Shown one piece after another: positions 8,189 through 17,246 of a stretch of DNA of 64,000 bases. A model generated the notes under the pieces. It worked only from the letters and a program-made list of their open reading frames with translations. It was not told the origin of the DNA and made no database searches. A program made the position numbers and the translations under genes. This stretch comes from Sulfurospirillum arcachonense DSM 9755. GTDB lineage: Bacteria > Campylobacterota > Campylobacteria > Campylobacterales > Sulfurospirillaceae. Position 1 is the first letter of the stretch; the number at the start of each line of letters is the position of its first letter. The stretch is from NCBI RefSeq assembly GCF_000597725.1, contig NZ_JFBL01000008.1, positions 62,001 to 126,000 on the forward strand. The letters are read 5' to 3'.

Positions 8189-9526
8189 ATGTGTGCAATT
8201 GTTGGAGTTTTTGGAGATAATGAAGCCGCTCGTATTGCGTATTATTCGTTGTTTGCTATGCAACATCGTGGGCAAGAAGCAACAGGGATTAGTGTTAGCA
8301 GTGGAGAACACATAAAAACAATTAAAAAAAGAGGTTTAGTAACTGATGTTTTTGATGAAACAGCACTAAAATCTTTAGCAGGAGAGATGGCTATTGGGCA
8401 TAATAGATATTCTACTGCTGGAAGTGAATCAGTTCTTGATGCTCAACCTGTGTTTGCTAGTTATAAATTGGGAGAATTATCTGTAGTCCATAATGGAAAT
8501 TTGATAAATAAAAATGAAGTGAGAAACTCTTTGATTGAAGAGGGAGCAATTTTTCAATCTTCTATGGATACAGAAAATATAATTCATCTAATTGCCCGTA
8601 GTCATGAAGGACATTTACAAGATAGAATTATAGAAGCTCTGAAGGTTATAAAAGGAGCATATTGTCTTTGTATCCAAAGCAGAACAAAGATGTTTGCTAT
8701 AAGAGATAGATATGGTGTTAGACCATTTAGTCTTGGAAAACTTCCTAATGGTGGCTTTATAGTTTCAAGTGAGACTTGTGCTTTTGATTTAGTTGGAGCA
8801 GAGTTTATTAGAGATATTAAACCTGGCGAAATGATTGTTTTTGAAAAAGGTAGTGATACATATAAAAGTATTCAACTTTTTGAGCCAGATCCACATATCT
8901 GTGCATTTGAGTATATTTATTTTGCTCGTCCTGATAGTGATATTGAAGGAAAAAATGTATATGCTACAAGACAAGAGATGGGAAGAGCACTTGCTAGAGA
9001 ATGTCAAATTGAAGCTGATTTAGTTATACCTGTTCCTGATAGTGGTGTGAGTGCAGCTTTAGGTTATGCAAATGAGAGTGGAATTCCTTTTGAAATGGGA
9101 ATTGTAAGAAATCATTATGTCGGAAGAACATTTATCGAGCCAACTCAAGAACGCCGTGATATGAAAGTTAAATTAAAACTTTCGCCAATACGTTCTCTTT
9201 TAAAAGGCAAAAGAATTGTTGTTATCGATGATAGTATTGTTAGAGGAACTACTGCAAAAAGAATTATAAGAATTTTAAAAGAAGCAGGTGCAAGTGAAGT
9301 GCATGTTCGTATTGCATCTCCAACAATAGAACATCCTGATCGTTATGGGATAGATACTCCAAGTTATAAAGAGTTGATTTCAGCAAATAAGAGTGTAGAA
9401 GAGATAAGAGAATATATAGAAGCAGATACACTCAGCTTTTTAAGTATTGATGCGTTAAAACAAAGTCTTGGTAGTGATACAAACTATTCTCTTGTAAGTT
9501 TTGATGGAAATTATTTTATTAAATAA
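8189..9526 (+). CDS. purF: Amidophosphoribosyltransferase
   Basis: First committed enzyme of purine synthesis: it moves ammonia from glutamine onto PRPP. The N-terminal Ntn-hydrolase domain begins MCAIVGVFG, with Cys2 as the nucleophile after Met removal. Residues about 75-135 hold GHNRYSTAG and VVHNGNL. The phosphoribosyltransferase domain carries the PRPP loop VVIDDSIVRGTT near residue 345. At 445 residues it is slightly shorter than E. coli PurF and lacks the long propeptide seen in some Bacillus-type enzymes. The stop overlaps the next ATG by one base. Confidence 0.96.
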   Translation: MCAIVGVFGDNEAARIAYYSLFAMQHRGQEATGISVSSGEHIKTIKKRGLVTDVFDETALKSLAGEMAIGHNRYSTAGSESVLDAQPVFASYKLGELSVVHNGNLINKNEVRNSLIEEGAIFQSSMDTENIIHLIARSHEGHLQDRIIEALKVIKGAYCLCIQSRTKMFAIRDRYGVRPFSLGKLPNGGFIVSSETCAFDLVGAEFIRDIKPGEMIVFEKGSDTYKSIQLFEPDPHICAFEYIYFARPDSDIEGKNVYATRQEMGRALARECQIEADLVIPVPDSGVSAALGYANESGIPFEMGIVRNHYVGRTFIEPTQERRDMKVKLKLSPIRSLLKGKRIVVIDDSIVRGTTAKRIIRILKEAGASEVHVRIASPTIEHPDRYGIDTPSYKELISANKSVEEIREYIEADTLSFLSIDALKQSLGSDTNYSLVSFDGNYFIK

Positions 9527-10482
9527 TGCAAGAAGTTTTAACGGCGGGAAGATACTTCCGTAAACATTTTAATTGCAATGTATATAAAACTCCTATATCT
9601 ATATTGGGCTTTACTTGTCCAAATATAGATGGGAGTAAAGCTCGTGGTGGATGTGTATTTTGTGAAAATGAATCATTTAGTCCAAATTTAGGTATACAAA
9701 AGCCTAAAGGATTTTTGTTAAATCATACATCAGTAGAAAACCCTTTTATCGCTTCACAGCTTGTTCAATTAGAATCACAATTTAATCAAACAAAGAAAAT
9801 TTTAGCAAAAAAATTTAAAGCAAAAAAGTTTTTAGTCTATTTTCAATCATTTACAAATACATATGCTCCATTTAAAACATTAAAAGCACTTTATGATAAA
9901 GCTCTTAGTTTTGAAGATACAATAGGTATTAGTATAGGTACAAGAGCAGATTCAATAGAAAAAGAGATATTGGAGTATTTGTCTGAAAAGGCAAAAACAA
10001 AAGAGATATGGATTGAGTATGGAATCCAATCAGTATATAATGAAACCTTAGAGAAAATAAATCGTGCAGAGACTATAGAAGATATAGAAAAGCAGATAAA
10101 ATTGACACGTAAATATGGTATAAAAGTTTGTGCCCACCTTATATTTGGACTTCCTGGTGAAACTCAAGAAATGATGCTAGAGAGTGTGAAAAAAGCGATT
10201 GAACTTGGTGTTGAGTCTATAAAAATTCACCCCCTTTATGTTGTTAAAAAAACAGCACTTGCTAACGATTTTAAAAAGAAACAATTTACACCTATTAGCG
10301 AAGAAGAGTATATAGATACTTTAGTGAAAACTATTAAATTAATACCAAAAGAGATGATGGTTCAAAGAATAACAGCAGGTATTAGTGATGATAGTTTGTT
10401 ATCTCCCTTTTGGTGTAATAATAAACATAGGCAAATGTACAATATAAAAGAAGCTTTAAAAAAAGAAGGATATGAGTATTAG
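9526..10482 (+). CDS. Radical SAM protein, YhcC/TIGR01212 type
   Basis: A 318-residue radical SAM protein. The cluster cysteines lie in the variant spacing of this family, CPNIDGSKARGGCVFCENES (about residues 30-49), rather than the classic CxxxCxxC. The barrel motifs GTRADS and the SAM-contacting HLIFGLPGETQEMM are present. The product of the YhcC group is not established; members are conserved in many bacteria. It starts inside the purF stop codon (TAATG) and ends four bases into the convergent gene at 10479. Confidence 0.8.
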   Translation: MQEVLTAGRYFRKHFNCNVYKTPISILGFTCPNIDGSKARGGCVFCENESFSPNLGIQKPKGFLLNHTSVENPFIASQLVQLESQFNQTKKILAKKFKAKKFLVYFQSFTNTYAPFKTLKALYDKALSFEDTIGISIGTRADSIEKEILEYLSEKAKTKEIWIEYGIQSVYNETLEKINRAETIEDIEKQIKLTRKYGIKVCAHLIFGLPGETQEMMLESVKKAIELGVESIKIHPLYVVKKTALANDFKKKQFTPISEEEYIDTLVKTIKLIPKEMMVQRITAGISDDSLLSPFWCNNKHRQMYNIKEALKKEGYEY

Positions 10483-11021
10483 TGACAATATAGTTTATAG
10501 TTCATAAAAGGTTTTTGAAAATAGGGTGGGTATTTTATAGTTATTGAAAAGTTCTTAAGTTCACCTTTTTTAAAGTTCTTTGCTATTACAAATTCATTTA
10601 GTATTGTAGAAGGTCTTGTTTCTTTATTTTTACCAAATAGAAATTCTAAACCACTTATTGGAGAAAATATATGTGAACCACTCACTTCATTGCTTGTAAT
10701 AGCATTATTTACTAATTTTACTTCTAATGAACATTTTCCTATATCAAAATTTCCAATGTTTCTTACTTTACCGCTAATAGTTAAAGACTCTGTCATGAGA
10801 ATACGTTTTTGCGTCATGTTTTCAAGTTTTGCTATTTTTGTATATTTATCAAGCACAAACATAGAAAAAACAGACAACATAGTGATAACTAAAAAATTTG
10901 CAAATAGCATAGAAAACAATATTTTTTTATTAGTTTGTTTAAGAGCTACTATACAGGCAATAATAAATAAAACAAGTAAAATTAACAGGGTGATTATATG
11001 TAAAATAGTAAAATAAGCCAA
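10479..11021 (-). CDS. DUF2393-like membrane protein, second of a tandem pair
   Basis: A 180-residue protein with two N-terminal hydrophobic segments (about 7-27 and 34-55) and a C-terminal extracytoplasmic domain whose strands (SGKVRNIGNFDIGKCSLEVKL) look like an immunoglobulin-like or LEA-type beta sandwich. Its layout and key strand motif match the upstream neighbour at 11033, so the two are paralogues from a tandem duplication. Pairs like this occur in Campylobacterota and I believe they belong to DUF2393; role unknown. The genes are 11 bases apart. Confidence 0.6.
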   Translation of the reverse strand: MAYFTILHIITLLILLVLFIIACIVALKQTNKKILFSMLFANFLVITMLSVFSMFVLDKYTKIAKLENMTQKRILMTESLTISGKVRNIGNFDIGKCSLEVKLVNNAITSNEVSGSHIFSPISGLEFLFGKNKETRPSTILNEFVIAKNFKKGELKNFSITIKYPPYFQKPFMNYKLYCH

Positions 11022-11032
11022 CTATACTCCTT

Positions 11033-11569
11033 TTAATAACATACTGAATTTATAGTAACATTGATATCATCTATTTGAGTGTATTGATCAAAAACTACTC
11101 TAAACTCTTTTGTACTGTTTACTTCTATAGGCTCGTCTATAGATATCGTCTGTTTTCGTAAAGGTTTTAATTGGTTGAATATATTTTTAATATAATTGTC
11201 ACTTTGATTTAAGAGAGAAATTGTAACATTGCATATATAAAAATTCTTTTGAGAAATATTGGTAACTTCTCCATTTACAATTAAAGCATTCGAAAAATGA
11301 AGTTTTTTTACTAATAATGTTTTATTTGTTGATCCTCTTAAATAATCATCTAAGTAATTTTTAAGAATAAAAGGGCCTGCAAAAAGAAGGATAAGTGAAA
11401 TTATAAAAATGAAAATAGAAAAAACTGGACTCTTTTTTGCCATTACTACGGCTAAGAGTATAGTGACAAAAAATATAAGAATTAACCAAGCAAATCCTAC
11501 ATAATCATACATGCTAAAGTTATTAACATATATTAAAATAGCATTTTTTATGCCCTCTAATTGAAACAA
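11033..11569 (-). CDS. DUF2393-like membrane protein, first of a tandem pair
   Basis: A 178-residue paralogue of the protein at 10479: two hydrophobic segments (about 24-42 and 49-66), then a beta-rich domain with VNGEVTNISQKNFYICNVTISLL, which aligns in position with the neighbour's strand motif, including the single cysteine. The final NSVCY and the neighbour's KLYCH both end close to a cysteine, so an intramolecular disulfide with the mid-domain cysteine is possible. It lies 20 bases downstream of hisIE. Family assignment is from memory of similar paired genes. Confidence 0.6.
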   Translation of the reverse strand: MFQLEGIKNAILIYVNNFSMYDYVGFAWLILIFFVTILLAVVMAKKSPVFSIFIFIISLILLFAGPFILKNYLDDYLRGSTNKTLLVKKLHFSNALIVNGEVTNISQKNFYICNVTISLLNQSDNYIKNIFNQLKPLRKQTISIDEPIEVNSTKEFRVVFDQYTQIDDINVTINSVCY

Positions 11570-11589
11570 GATAGCTCCTATAGCTTTTT

Positions 11590-12264
11590 TTAGGTATTTT
11601 CCCTTGAGTTTTTTTCTTCTATTCCACTAAGACCAAATCTTCTTTCTAATTCTTGTTTTATTAAATCAGGATTTACATTTTTATAAGCTAAGGCTACTAA
11701 AGTATGAAAAGCTAAATCAGCAGCTTCATAAATAATCTCTTTTTCGTCATTGTCTTTTACTGCAAAACTAAATTCACCTGCTTCTTCAACAACTTTTTTA
11801 AGTATACTGTTTTCACCTTTTTTAAATAAAGAAGCAACATAGGAAGTTTTTGGATCTGCAAGTTTTCTTTCTTGAATAGTGTGATAGAGCTTATCACTAG
11901 TACTATAAGAGTCTATTTGAGAGATTATTTCACTTGGGGCTTCATCAATGTCAACTCTATTAAAAAAACAAGATTCACGTCCTGTATGACATGCGCATCC
12001 ACCATCTTGTTTTACTTTTAATAGTATAGTATCCAAATCACAGTCAAGATATATCTCTTTTACATGTTGTAAGTTTCCACTACTTTCACCTTTTTTCCAC
12101 ATCTTTTTTCTACTTCTTGAGTAAAAATGAGCAAGGTTCGTTGATAGTGTAAGCTCAACAGCTTCTTTGTTCATGTAAGCAAGCATCAATACCTTGCCAT
12201 TTTCTGATTCCTGCACAATGGCAGGAATCAAATCGTTTTTTGTCCAATCGATTTTATCGATCAT
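11590..12264 (-). CDS. hisIE: Bifunctional phosphoribosyl-AMP cyclohydrolase / phosphoribosyl-ATP pyrophosphatase
   Basis: Carries steps two and three of histidine synthesis in one 224-residue protein. The N-terminal HisI part (about 1-115) has the zinc-binding signature [16 protein letters not shown] and [16 protein letters not shown]. The C-terminal HisE part (about 125-215) has [16 protein letters not shown], a MazG-like metal-binding helix, and [10 protein letters not shown]. Fusion of the two is normal in many bacteria. RBS TAGGAG. A structured leader precedes it (12277-12336). The other histidine gene here, hisC, is far away at 56519. Confidence 0.95.
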   Translation of the reverse strand: MIDKIDWTKNDLIPAIVQESENGKVLMLAYMNKEAVELTLSTNLAHFYSRSRKKMWKKGESSGNLQHVKEIYLDCDLDTILLKVKQDGGCACHTGRESCFFNRVDIDEAPSEIISQIDSYSTSDKLYHTIQERKLADPKTSYVASLFKKGENSILKKVVEEAGEFSFAVKDNDEKEIIYEAADLAFHTLVALAYKNVNPDLIKQELERRFGLSGIEEKNSRENT

Positions 12265-12276
12265 TTAATTTCTCCT

Positions 12277-12336
12277 AGAGGCAAAAGCCCCTTGAAAATT
12301 CCTCTCACCAAAGCTTTAGCTTCACTAAGAGGATTT
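12277..12336 (-). promoter_or_regulatory. Structured leader element, copy 3 (hisIE)
   Basis: Read on the minus strand: AAATCCTCT pairs with AGAGG-A-ATTT (12328-12336 with 12296-12305, one bulged A), enclosing AAGC-UAAA-GCUU (12311-12322). A second hairpin, AGGGGC-UUUU-GCCUCT (12277-12292), abuts the AGGAG of hisIE. The core AGCTAAAGCTTTGGTGAGAG matches the surE leader at all but two positions over 20 bases. Confidence 0.5.
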
Positions 12337-12346
12337 CTTTTTTCTA

Positions 12347-13444
12347 TCATTTTGAGATAGCTGAATTTCTTTGTTTGTCTTTAGTATCAACCCAAATATT
12401 TGGAACAGCACCACCAGGTGTTAAGAATATCTTAGCATCTTTATTTATGCTAAGTGCATCATTAAACTTACCTTGAACTTCGATTTGTCTTAGTTGAAGA
12501 AGAGTAGTAGATAAACTTTTAGAAATTTCTCTATTTGCATAAGCATCAGCATCAGCTTCTATCTTGATAGCTTTTGCTTGACCTTTTGCTTTAATTTCTC
12601 TTGCTTGTGCTTGACCTTCTGCCGCTGCAGCAATTTTTAAAGCTTCTTGTTTTGTTCTCTCAACTTCATATTTTGTTCTCTCAGCTTCTTGTTTTGCTAC
12701 TTGAACTTTTTCAATTTGATCTTTAATTTTTGCTGGAAGAATGATTTCTCTCATTTGCACTGTAAGAAGTTTAACTGGACTTCCTGGTTGTGCTTCTATA
12801 TTTTTTCTAATACCATCTTCAATTTTAATAGCTATTTCATTACGTTTTTGTGGAAGAATTTCTGCTGCGTATTGTCCAACAACACTTCTTGCGACATCTC
12901 TTACAACTGGGTTGATGATTTTATCTTCCCAACTCATACCCCAAGTTGCTATTGTTTGAGGAGCAGCGTCAGCTTGCAGTTGGTACTGAACTGTTAAATC
13001 AAGTGATACAGGAAGACCACGAGCATCAAGGATAGAAATTGCATTGTTGTTTTGGATTCCAGAACCTCTTTGGTTAACCGTATTGATATCTTCAGTTGAA
13101 GTATAGTTCATAATTCTTACTTTCGTATCTACAACAAAAACTTTTTGTACAAACGGTAAAAACATACGAAAACCTGGTTCTAGAGCAATAGGCTCAAACT
13201 TACCAGCTGTTGCTTTAATCCCAACTTCACCAGAGTTTATTACAACAAAAGGTTTTGCTATAACTAAAACTACTATTACTGCAATGATTGCATATAAAAA
13301 TCCAGCTTTTTTTCCTAAGTCTTTAAAAAATTGAGGAGGATCAATATTCATATTAGGTGTACGTCTCCCACCATCATCTCCACCACCACTATTTCCATTT
13401 CCACTGTTTTTCTTTTTAAAATAATCATTTAAATCTGCAGGCAT
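12347..13444 (-). CDS. SPFH/Band 7 (HflK/prohibitin-like) membrane protein
   Basis: A 365-residue SPFH protein. A Gly/Asn/Arg-rich cytoplasmic head (about 1-45) is followed by one membrane segment at about 48-70 (AGFLYAIIAVIVVLVIAKPFV), the Band 7 domain (about 70-230) and a long helical region rich in Ala, Glu and Lys (about 240-300; QVAKQEAERTKYEVERTKQEA), which drives oligomer formation. This is the HflK/prohibitin layout, but no HflC partner is adjacent, so it is better called SPFH family. From memory, C. jejuni keeps the same neighbour order with ilvE. It may organise membrane domains or restrain FtsH. Confidence 0.85.
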   Translation of the reverse strand: MPADLNDYFKKKNSGNGNSGGGDDGGRRTPNMNIDPPQFFKDLGKKAGFLYAIIAVIVVLVIAKPFVVINSGEVGIKATAGKFEPIALEPGFRMFLPFVQKVFVVDTKVRIMNYTSTEDINTVNQRGSGIQNNNAISILDARGLPVSLDLTVQYQLQADAAPQTIATWGMSWEDKIINPVVRDVARSVVGQYAAEILPQKRNEIAIKIEDGIRKNIEAQPGSPVKLLTVQMREIILPAKIKDQIEKVQVAKQEAERTKYEVERTKQEALKIAAAAEGQAQAREIKAKGQAKAIKIEADADAYANREISKSLSTTLLQLRQIEVQGKFNDALSINKDAKIFLTPGGAVPNIWVDTKDKQRNSAISK

Positions 13445-13477
13445 ATTTATTGTTCCTTGTGTTTTTGTTTAATTTTT

Positions 13478-13540
13478 GTATATTTGAACGAGTTCAAGTA
13501 TACATCCTCTCTATGAAATATCATTTTACAATGAGATTTC
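13478..13540 (-). promoter_or_regulatory. Structured leader, possible divergent copy 4 (SPFH gene)
   Basis: On the minus strand, GAAAT-C-TCATT / AATGA-T-ATTTC (13530-13540 with 13515-13525) is followed by TAGAGAGGATG and a long hairpin GTATACTTGAAC / GTTCAAATATAC (13492-13503 with 13478-13489, one mismatch). The order of parts and the GRAC-NN-GTT core resemble copies 1 and 5, but this hairpin lies about 35 bases from the start codon. Confidence 0.3.
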
Positions 13541-13598
13541 GCTATCTTTAGTTTTGAATAATCAAGAACTATAAGACAGTACATTCTACCATTAATTA

Positions 13599-14513
13599 TT
13601 AAATATATGTTAATAAATGTTTATATTTTGGATTTCTACCATATACCACATCAAAATAAGCAGCTTGTAATTTAGCTGTTATTGGTCCACGTTTTCCATC
13701 ACCAATTATGTAATTATCTATATCTCTGATTGGAGTAACTTCTGCTGCAGTTCCTGTAAAAAATGATTCATCAGCAATATACACTTCGTCTCTTGTAACC
13801 CTTCTCCTCTCAATTGGTATTCCAGCTTCACGTGCAAGTTCAAGTACCATACCTTGAGTAATACTCTCTAATGAAGTATCATTTGGTGGAGATATAAGAA
13901 CACCATCTCTTACAATAAAAAAGCATTCACCACTCCCTTCTGCTATAAATCCATCACTGTCTAAAAGTAGGGCTTCTTCATATCCAGCTTCAACAGCTTC
14001 GTATTTTGCCATTTGCGAGTTAAGATAATTTGCTGCTGCTTTTGCTTTTCCCATGGTTGAACTTACAGGGTTTCTAGCAAAAGAAGAAATTTTTACTCTT
14101 ATACCTTTTTCTAATCCTTCTTCACCAAGATAACTTCCCCATTCCCAAGCAGCAATCGCCGTTTGAACAGGAGCTTTTACATGATGAAGTCCCATGATGC
14201 CATAACCAAGATAAATAAGAGGTCTTAAATATACGTTTGATTTAAAATCATTTGATTGTAAGAGTTCTATTTGAGCTTTTTTTAATTCTTCTAATGAAAA
14301 TGTTGGTTTTATTCTTGTAATTTTTGCTGAATTTAAAAGTCTTTTTGTATGCTCTTTTAATTTAAAAATAGCTAAGCCATTTTCTGTCATATAAGCACGT
14401 GTTCCTTCAAAAACACCATTTCCATAGTGTAAGGTATGTGTTAAAATGTGAATTTGAGCTTTATCCCACTCTATAAGTTCACCATCCATCCAGATATATT
14501 TTGCTTTTTCCAT
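13599..14513 (-). CDS. ilvE: Branched-chain amino acid aminotransferase
   Basis: A fold-type IV PLP enzyme of 304 residues that performs the last transamination for Leu, Ile and Val and starts their breakdown. HTLHYGNGVFEGTRAY (about 27-42) is the family start signature; the PLP lysine lies in KAKAAANYLNSQMAKYEA (about 157-174), and EGSGECFFIV and TGTAAEVTPI follow. Both are standard for IlvE. It is divergent from the aldehyde dehydrogenase at 14588 with 74 bases between them. Confidence 0.95.
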   Translation of the reverse strand: MEKAKYIWMDGELIEWDKAQIHILTHTLHYGNGVFEGTRAYMTENGLAIFKLKEHTKRLLNSAKITRIKPTFSLEELKKAQIELLQSNDFKSNVYLRPLIYLGYGIMGLHHVKAPVQTAIAAWEWGSYLGEEGLEKGIRVKISSFARNPVSSTMGKAKAAANYLNSQMAKYEAVEAGYEEALLLDSDGFIAEGSGECFFIVRDGVLISPPNDTSLESITQGMVLELAREAGIPIERRRVTRDEVYIADESFFTGTAAEVTPIRDIDNYIIGDGKRGPITAKLQAAYFDVVYGRNPKYKHLLTYI

Positions 14514-14587
14514 TATTTAACCTTAATTCATAAATAGATATAATAATATCCAAGTTAATATTAAAATGAGTTTTATAGGAGAAATAA

Positions 14588-16006
14588 ATGAAAGCAAGCG
14601 TGTTTTTTGGGTCTACATGTGAAGAAAGTAAACAATACCGTGAAGTATTGAGCCCTTATGATGGAAGAGTCGCTTCAAGCGTTGCAGTTTGTAGTGAAAA
14701 TGATGTTTTAAAAGTTATGGATATAGCAAAAAAGAGTGCAGAGTTCACAAAAAAAGTTCCTTTACATGTAAGGGTAAATTGGCTTTTAGATGTAGCAAAA
14801 AAACTTGAAATAAACAAAGAAGACATGGCTAAAACTATGACTGATGAAGTTGGAAAACCAATAAAATTTGCACGTGTTGAAGTAGATAGATGTATTGAAA
14901 CAATCAAACTCTCAGCCAATGCTATGATGAATTTACATGGAGAAACTTTTGATACAACAGCAATGCCTAGTGGAAAAGAGACTTTAGCTTTTTATAAAAG
15001 AGAAGCAGTAGGTGTGGTACTCGCTATTACTCCTTTTAATTTTCCTTTGAATCTAGTAGCACATAAAATTGCTCCGGCTCTTGTTGCAGGAAACGCTGTT
15101 GTATTAAAACCAACAAGTGCTGCACCACTTACTGCGTACAAATTTGCAAAACTTTTTATTGAAAGTGAATTTGCTACAAAAGATGCATTAAGTGTAGTTT
15201 ATAGTGGAAGTGGTGTAAATGATGCTTTAGTACAAAGCCCAATTCCAAGAGTTATCAGTTTTACAGGAAGTGTACCTGTTGGACGTGAAATTACAAGTAA
15301 AGCTGGTATTAAAAAAATAGCATTAGAGCTGGGTGGTAATGCTGCAACATATATAGATAAAAGTGCAGATATCAAACTAGCAGCTTCAAAATGTGCTTTA
15401 GGAGCGTTTATAAACTCTGGACAGGTTTGTATCTCTTTACAAAGAATTTATGTAAATGAAGATGTGTATGAAGAGTTTGCAACAGCTTTATCCCAAGAGA
15501 CAAAAGCTTTACATGTAGGAAGTCCTTATGAAGATGAAACTTTTATCGGTCCTATGATTAATGCAGGTGCAGTAAAACAAGCAAAAAGTTGGATAAAAAG
15601 TGCAGTAGAAGAGGGTGCAACAGTTTTTTGTGGCTCAAACTGTGAAGATTTGATGTTTGAACCAACTATTATGACAGATGTTACAGAAGATATGAATATT
15701 GTATGTGAAGAAGTTTTTGCTCCTATCGTATCTTTAATCAAAGTAAAAGATTTTGATGAAGCAAAAGTAAAAATGAATAATTCTCCATATGGACTTCAAT
15801 ACTCAATTTTCTCAAATAACATGACTACATGTAAACGTGCTATTGATGAACTTAATGCTGGAGGAATTGTTATCAACGACATTCCAACTCTTCGTTTTGA
15901 TATTCAACCATATGGTGGATTCAAAGAGAGTGGTATAGGAAAAGAAGGTCCTAAATATGCTTTAGAAGAAGAGTATACTCAAATAAAATCAGTGGTTATT
16001 TGCTAA
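14588..16006 (+). CDS. NAD(P)-dependent aldehyde dehydrogenase
   Basis: A complete 472-residue ALDH. The general-base glutamate is Glu247 in KKIALELGGNAATYI and the nucleophile is Cys281 in NSGQVCISLQRIYV. The cofactor motif TPFNFPLNLVAHKIAPALVAGN lies at about 149, shown here only in part as TPFNFPLN. The LQRIYV segment is like lactaldehyde or non-phosphorylating glyceraldehyde-3-phosphate dehydrogenases, so substrate is uncertain. RBS AGGAG. It carries two TTTACATGTA-type sites (14764, 15511) and a third on the other strand (15827). The 3' end overlaps the convergent gene by 11 bases. Confidence 0.85.
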   Translation: MKASVFFGSTCEESKQYREVLSPYDGRVASSVAVCSENDVLKVMDIAKKSAEFTKKVPLHVRVNWLLDVAKKLEINKEDMAKTMTDEVGKPIKFARVEVDRCIETIKLSANAMMNLHGETFDTTAMPSGKETLAFYKREAVGVVLAITPFNFPLNLVAHKIAPALVAGNAVVLKPTSAAPLTAYKFAKLFIESEFATKDALSVVYSGSGVNDALVQSPIPRVISFTGSVPVGREITSKAGIKKIALELGGNAATYIDKSADIKLAASKCALGAFINSGQVCISLQRIYVNEDVYEEFATALSQETKALHVGSPYEDETFIGPMINAGAVKQAKSWIKSAVEEGATVFCGSNCEDLMFEPTIMTDVTEDMNIVCEEVFAPIVSLIKVKDFDEAKVKMNNSPYGLQYSIFSNNMTTCKRAIDELNAGGIVINDIPTLRFDIQPYGGFKESGIGKEGPKYALEEEYTQIKSVVIC

Positions 16007-16712
16007 GAATTTTTTTCATAGCTTTATTGATTTTATCGATATCTTTCACAAATGGGGATTTATTAGAAATCCCCAAATATAAATTATCATAAATATTTGG
16101 ATTATAAAGACTAGGTTCAATTAAGCCTTCCAAATTATACTCTTTCATTATATGTTCCATAATGCCGCTTGAGCTTATGATAACTTTTACTCTTTTTTTC
16201 AAAAGCATTTTAATAAGAATGAGTTCAGGAACATTTGTGTCTAAATGAGAAACAACTTCTTTTGTGATATTTTTATCATGATCGAACTTTTCATAATAGA
16301 CATATCCAGATCCGACAGGGATAGTGTAGTTATATAAATCTTCATATTTTTTTATAAGATGCGTATTTTCTTTTAATGTATAAAAATATGTATTTTGTTT
16401 ATAAAATGGAGGTTTTACATAGGTTAAGAAATTTTCTCGCTCTTTAGAGTGAGAGAGATTTCCCATAACATCTATTTCACCACTTTCAATCATTTTTAAT
16501 AATCTTGTCCATGGAGCAACTTTATACTCTATTTTATAGTGGAGCTCTTTTGCAATTTTTTCAAATATTTTGATAGTTCTTCCATCAGCTTTTCCATTTT
16601 CATAAGTGATAAATGAAAACCAAGGATTAATACCTATAACAATTTTTTTTGCGAAAAGTTGTGTTTGAGATAAAAATAGTAAGAGTGAAAAAACTAAAAA
16701 AGTTTTTTTCAT
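15996..16712 (-). CDS. Periplasmic solute-binding protein, family 3
   Basis: A 238-residue protein with a clear signal peptide (MKKTFLVFSLLLFLSQTQLFA, cut after about 21) and the SBP_bac_3 fold: VIGINPWFSF, GRTIKIFEKIAKEL, VAPWTRLLKMIESGEIDVM. Such proteins bind amino acids or related polar ligands for ABC import, or act as sensor domains. No permease or ATPase gene lies next to it, so it may serve a distant transporter or work alone. It abuts the start side of the thioredoxin gene at 16712 (one-base overlap). Confidence 0.75.
   Translation of the reverse strand: MKKTFLVFSLLLFLSQTQLFAKKIVIGINPWFSFITYENGKADGRTIKIFEKIAKELHYKIEYKVAPWTRLLKMIESGEIDVMGNLSHSKERENFLTYVKPPFYKQNTYFYTLKENTHLIKKYEDLYNYTIPVGSGYVYYEKFDHDKNITKEVVSHLDTNVPELILIKMLLKKRVKVIISSSGIMEHIMKEYNLEGLIEPSLYNPNIYDNLYLGISNKSPFVKDIDKINKAMKKILSK
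16053..16075 (+). terminator. Hairpin inside the convergent gene, probable terminator for the aldehyde dehydrogenase
   Basis: TGGGGATTT / AAATCCCCA form a 9-bp stem with a five-base loop, 46 bases past the aldehyde dehydrogenase stop and inside the 3' end of the opposing solute-binding gene. There is no U-tract, only AT-rich sequence. Confidence 0.35.
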
Positions 16713-17134
16713 TATAGGTGCTTTTGTACAAAGCTTTTTAATGATTCTTCATTCATAGCTCCAGATACTCTTTCTACTTCTTTTGTATTTTTAAAAACAG
16801 CTAAAGTAGGAATACTTCTTATCTTGAATCTTGATGCTAAAAATTTTTCTTGTTCTGTATTTATTTTAACAAACACTGCTTTAAGAGGAAATTCAGTACA
16901 AACTATTCCAAAAACTGGTGCAAAAGATTTGCATGGACCACACCACGGTGCCCAGAAGTCTATAACAACTGGAAGGTCGGAATTATCGATGATTTTATCA
17001 ATAGTGTCTCCAGTTGCAGTTATTATTTTATTGATTAAAAGTGACTCTTTACAGTTACCACAATTTGCTTTTTTATATTCATCTTTCTTGGGAACATTGT
17101 TTATAGCTGAACACTTTGGGCAAATAATTTTCAT
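16712..17134 (-). CDS. trxC: Zinc-ribbon thioredoxin (thioredoxin 2 type)
   Basis: A 140-residue protein with an N-terminal zinc ribbon, CPKC at Cys5/Cys8 and CGNC at Cys25/Cys28, followed by a thioredoxin domain with WCGPC (Cys65/Cys68) and IRSIPTLAVF. This is the TrxC layout of E. coli, where it aids resistance to oxidative stress. It is divergent from the TsdA-like cytochrome gene with 112 bases between. The partner reductase is presumably TrxB at 6474. Confidence 0.9.
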   Translation of the reverse strand: MKIICPKCSAINNVPKKDEYKKANCGNCKESLLINKIITATGDTIDKIIDNSDLPVVIDFWAPWCGPCKSFAPVFGIVCTEFPLKAVFVKINTEQEKFLASRFKIRSIPTLAVFKNTKEVERVSGAMNEESLKSFVQKHL

Positions 17135-17246
17135 TTTTTTTCCTTATACAAATTATTATATAAAAATTTTCTTTAATAAACATATAGCATGTTATTTTTG
17201 AGTTACACAGATAGTATAGAATTTTAAAAATTATAAAGGAGTTATA

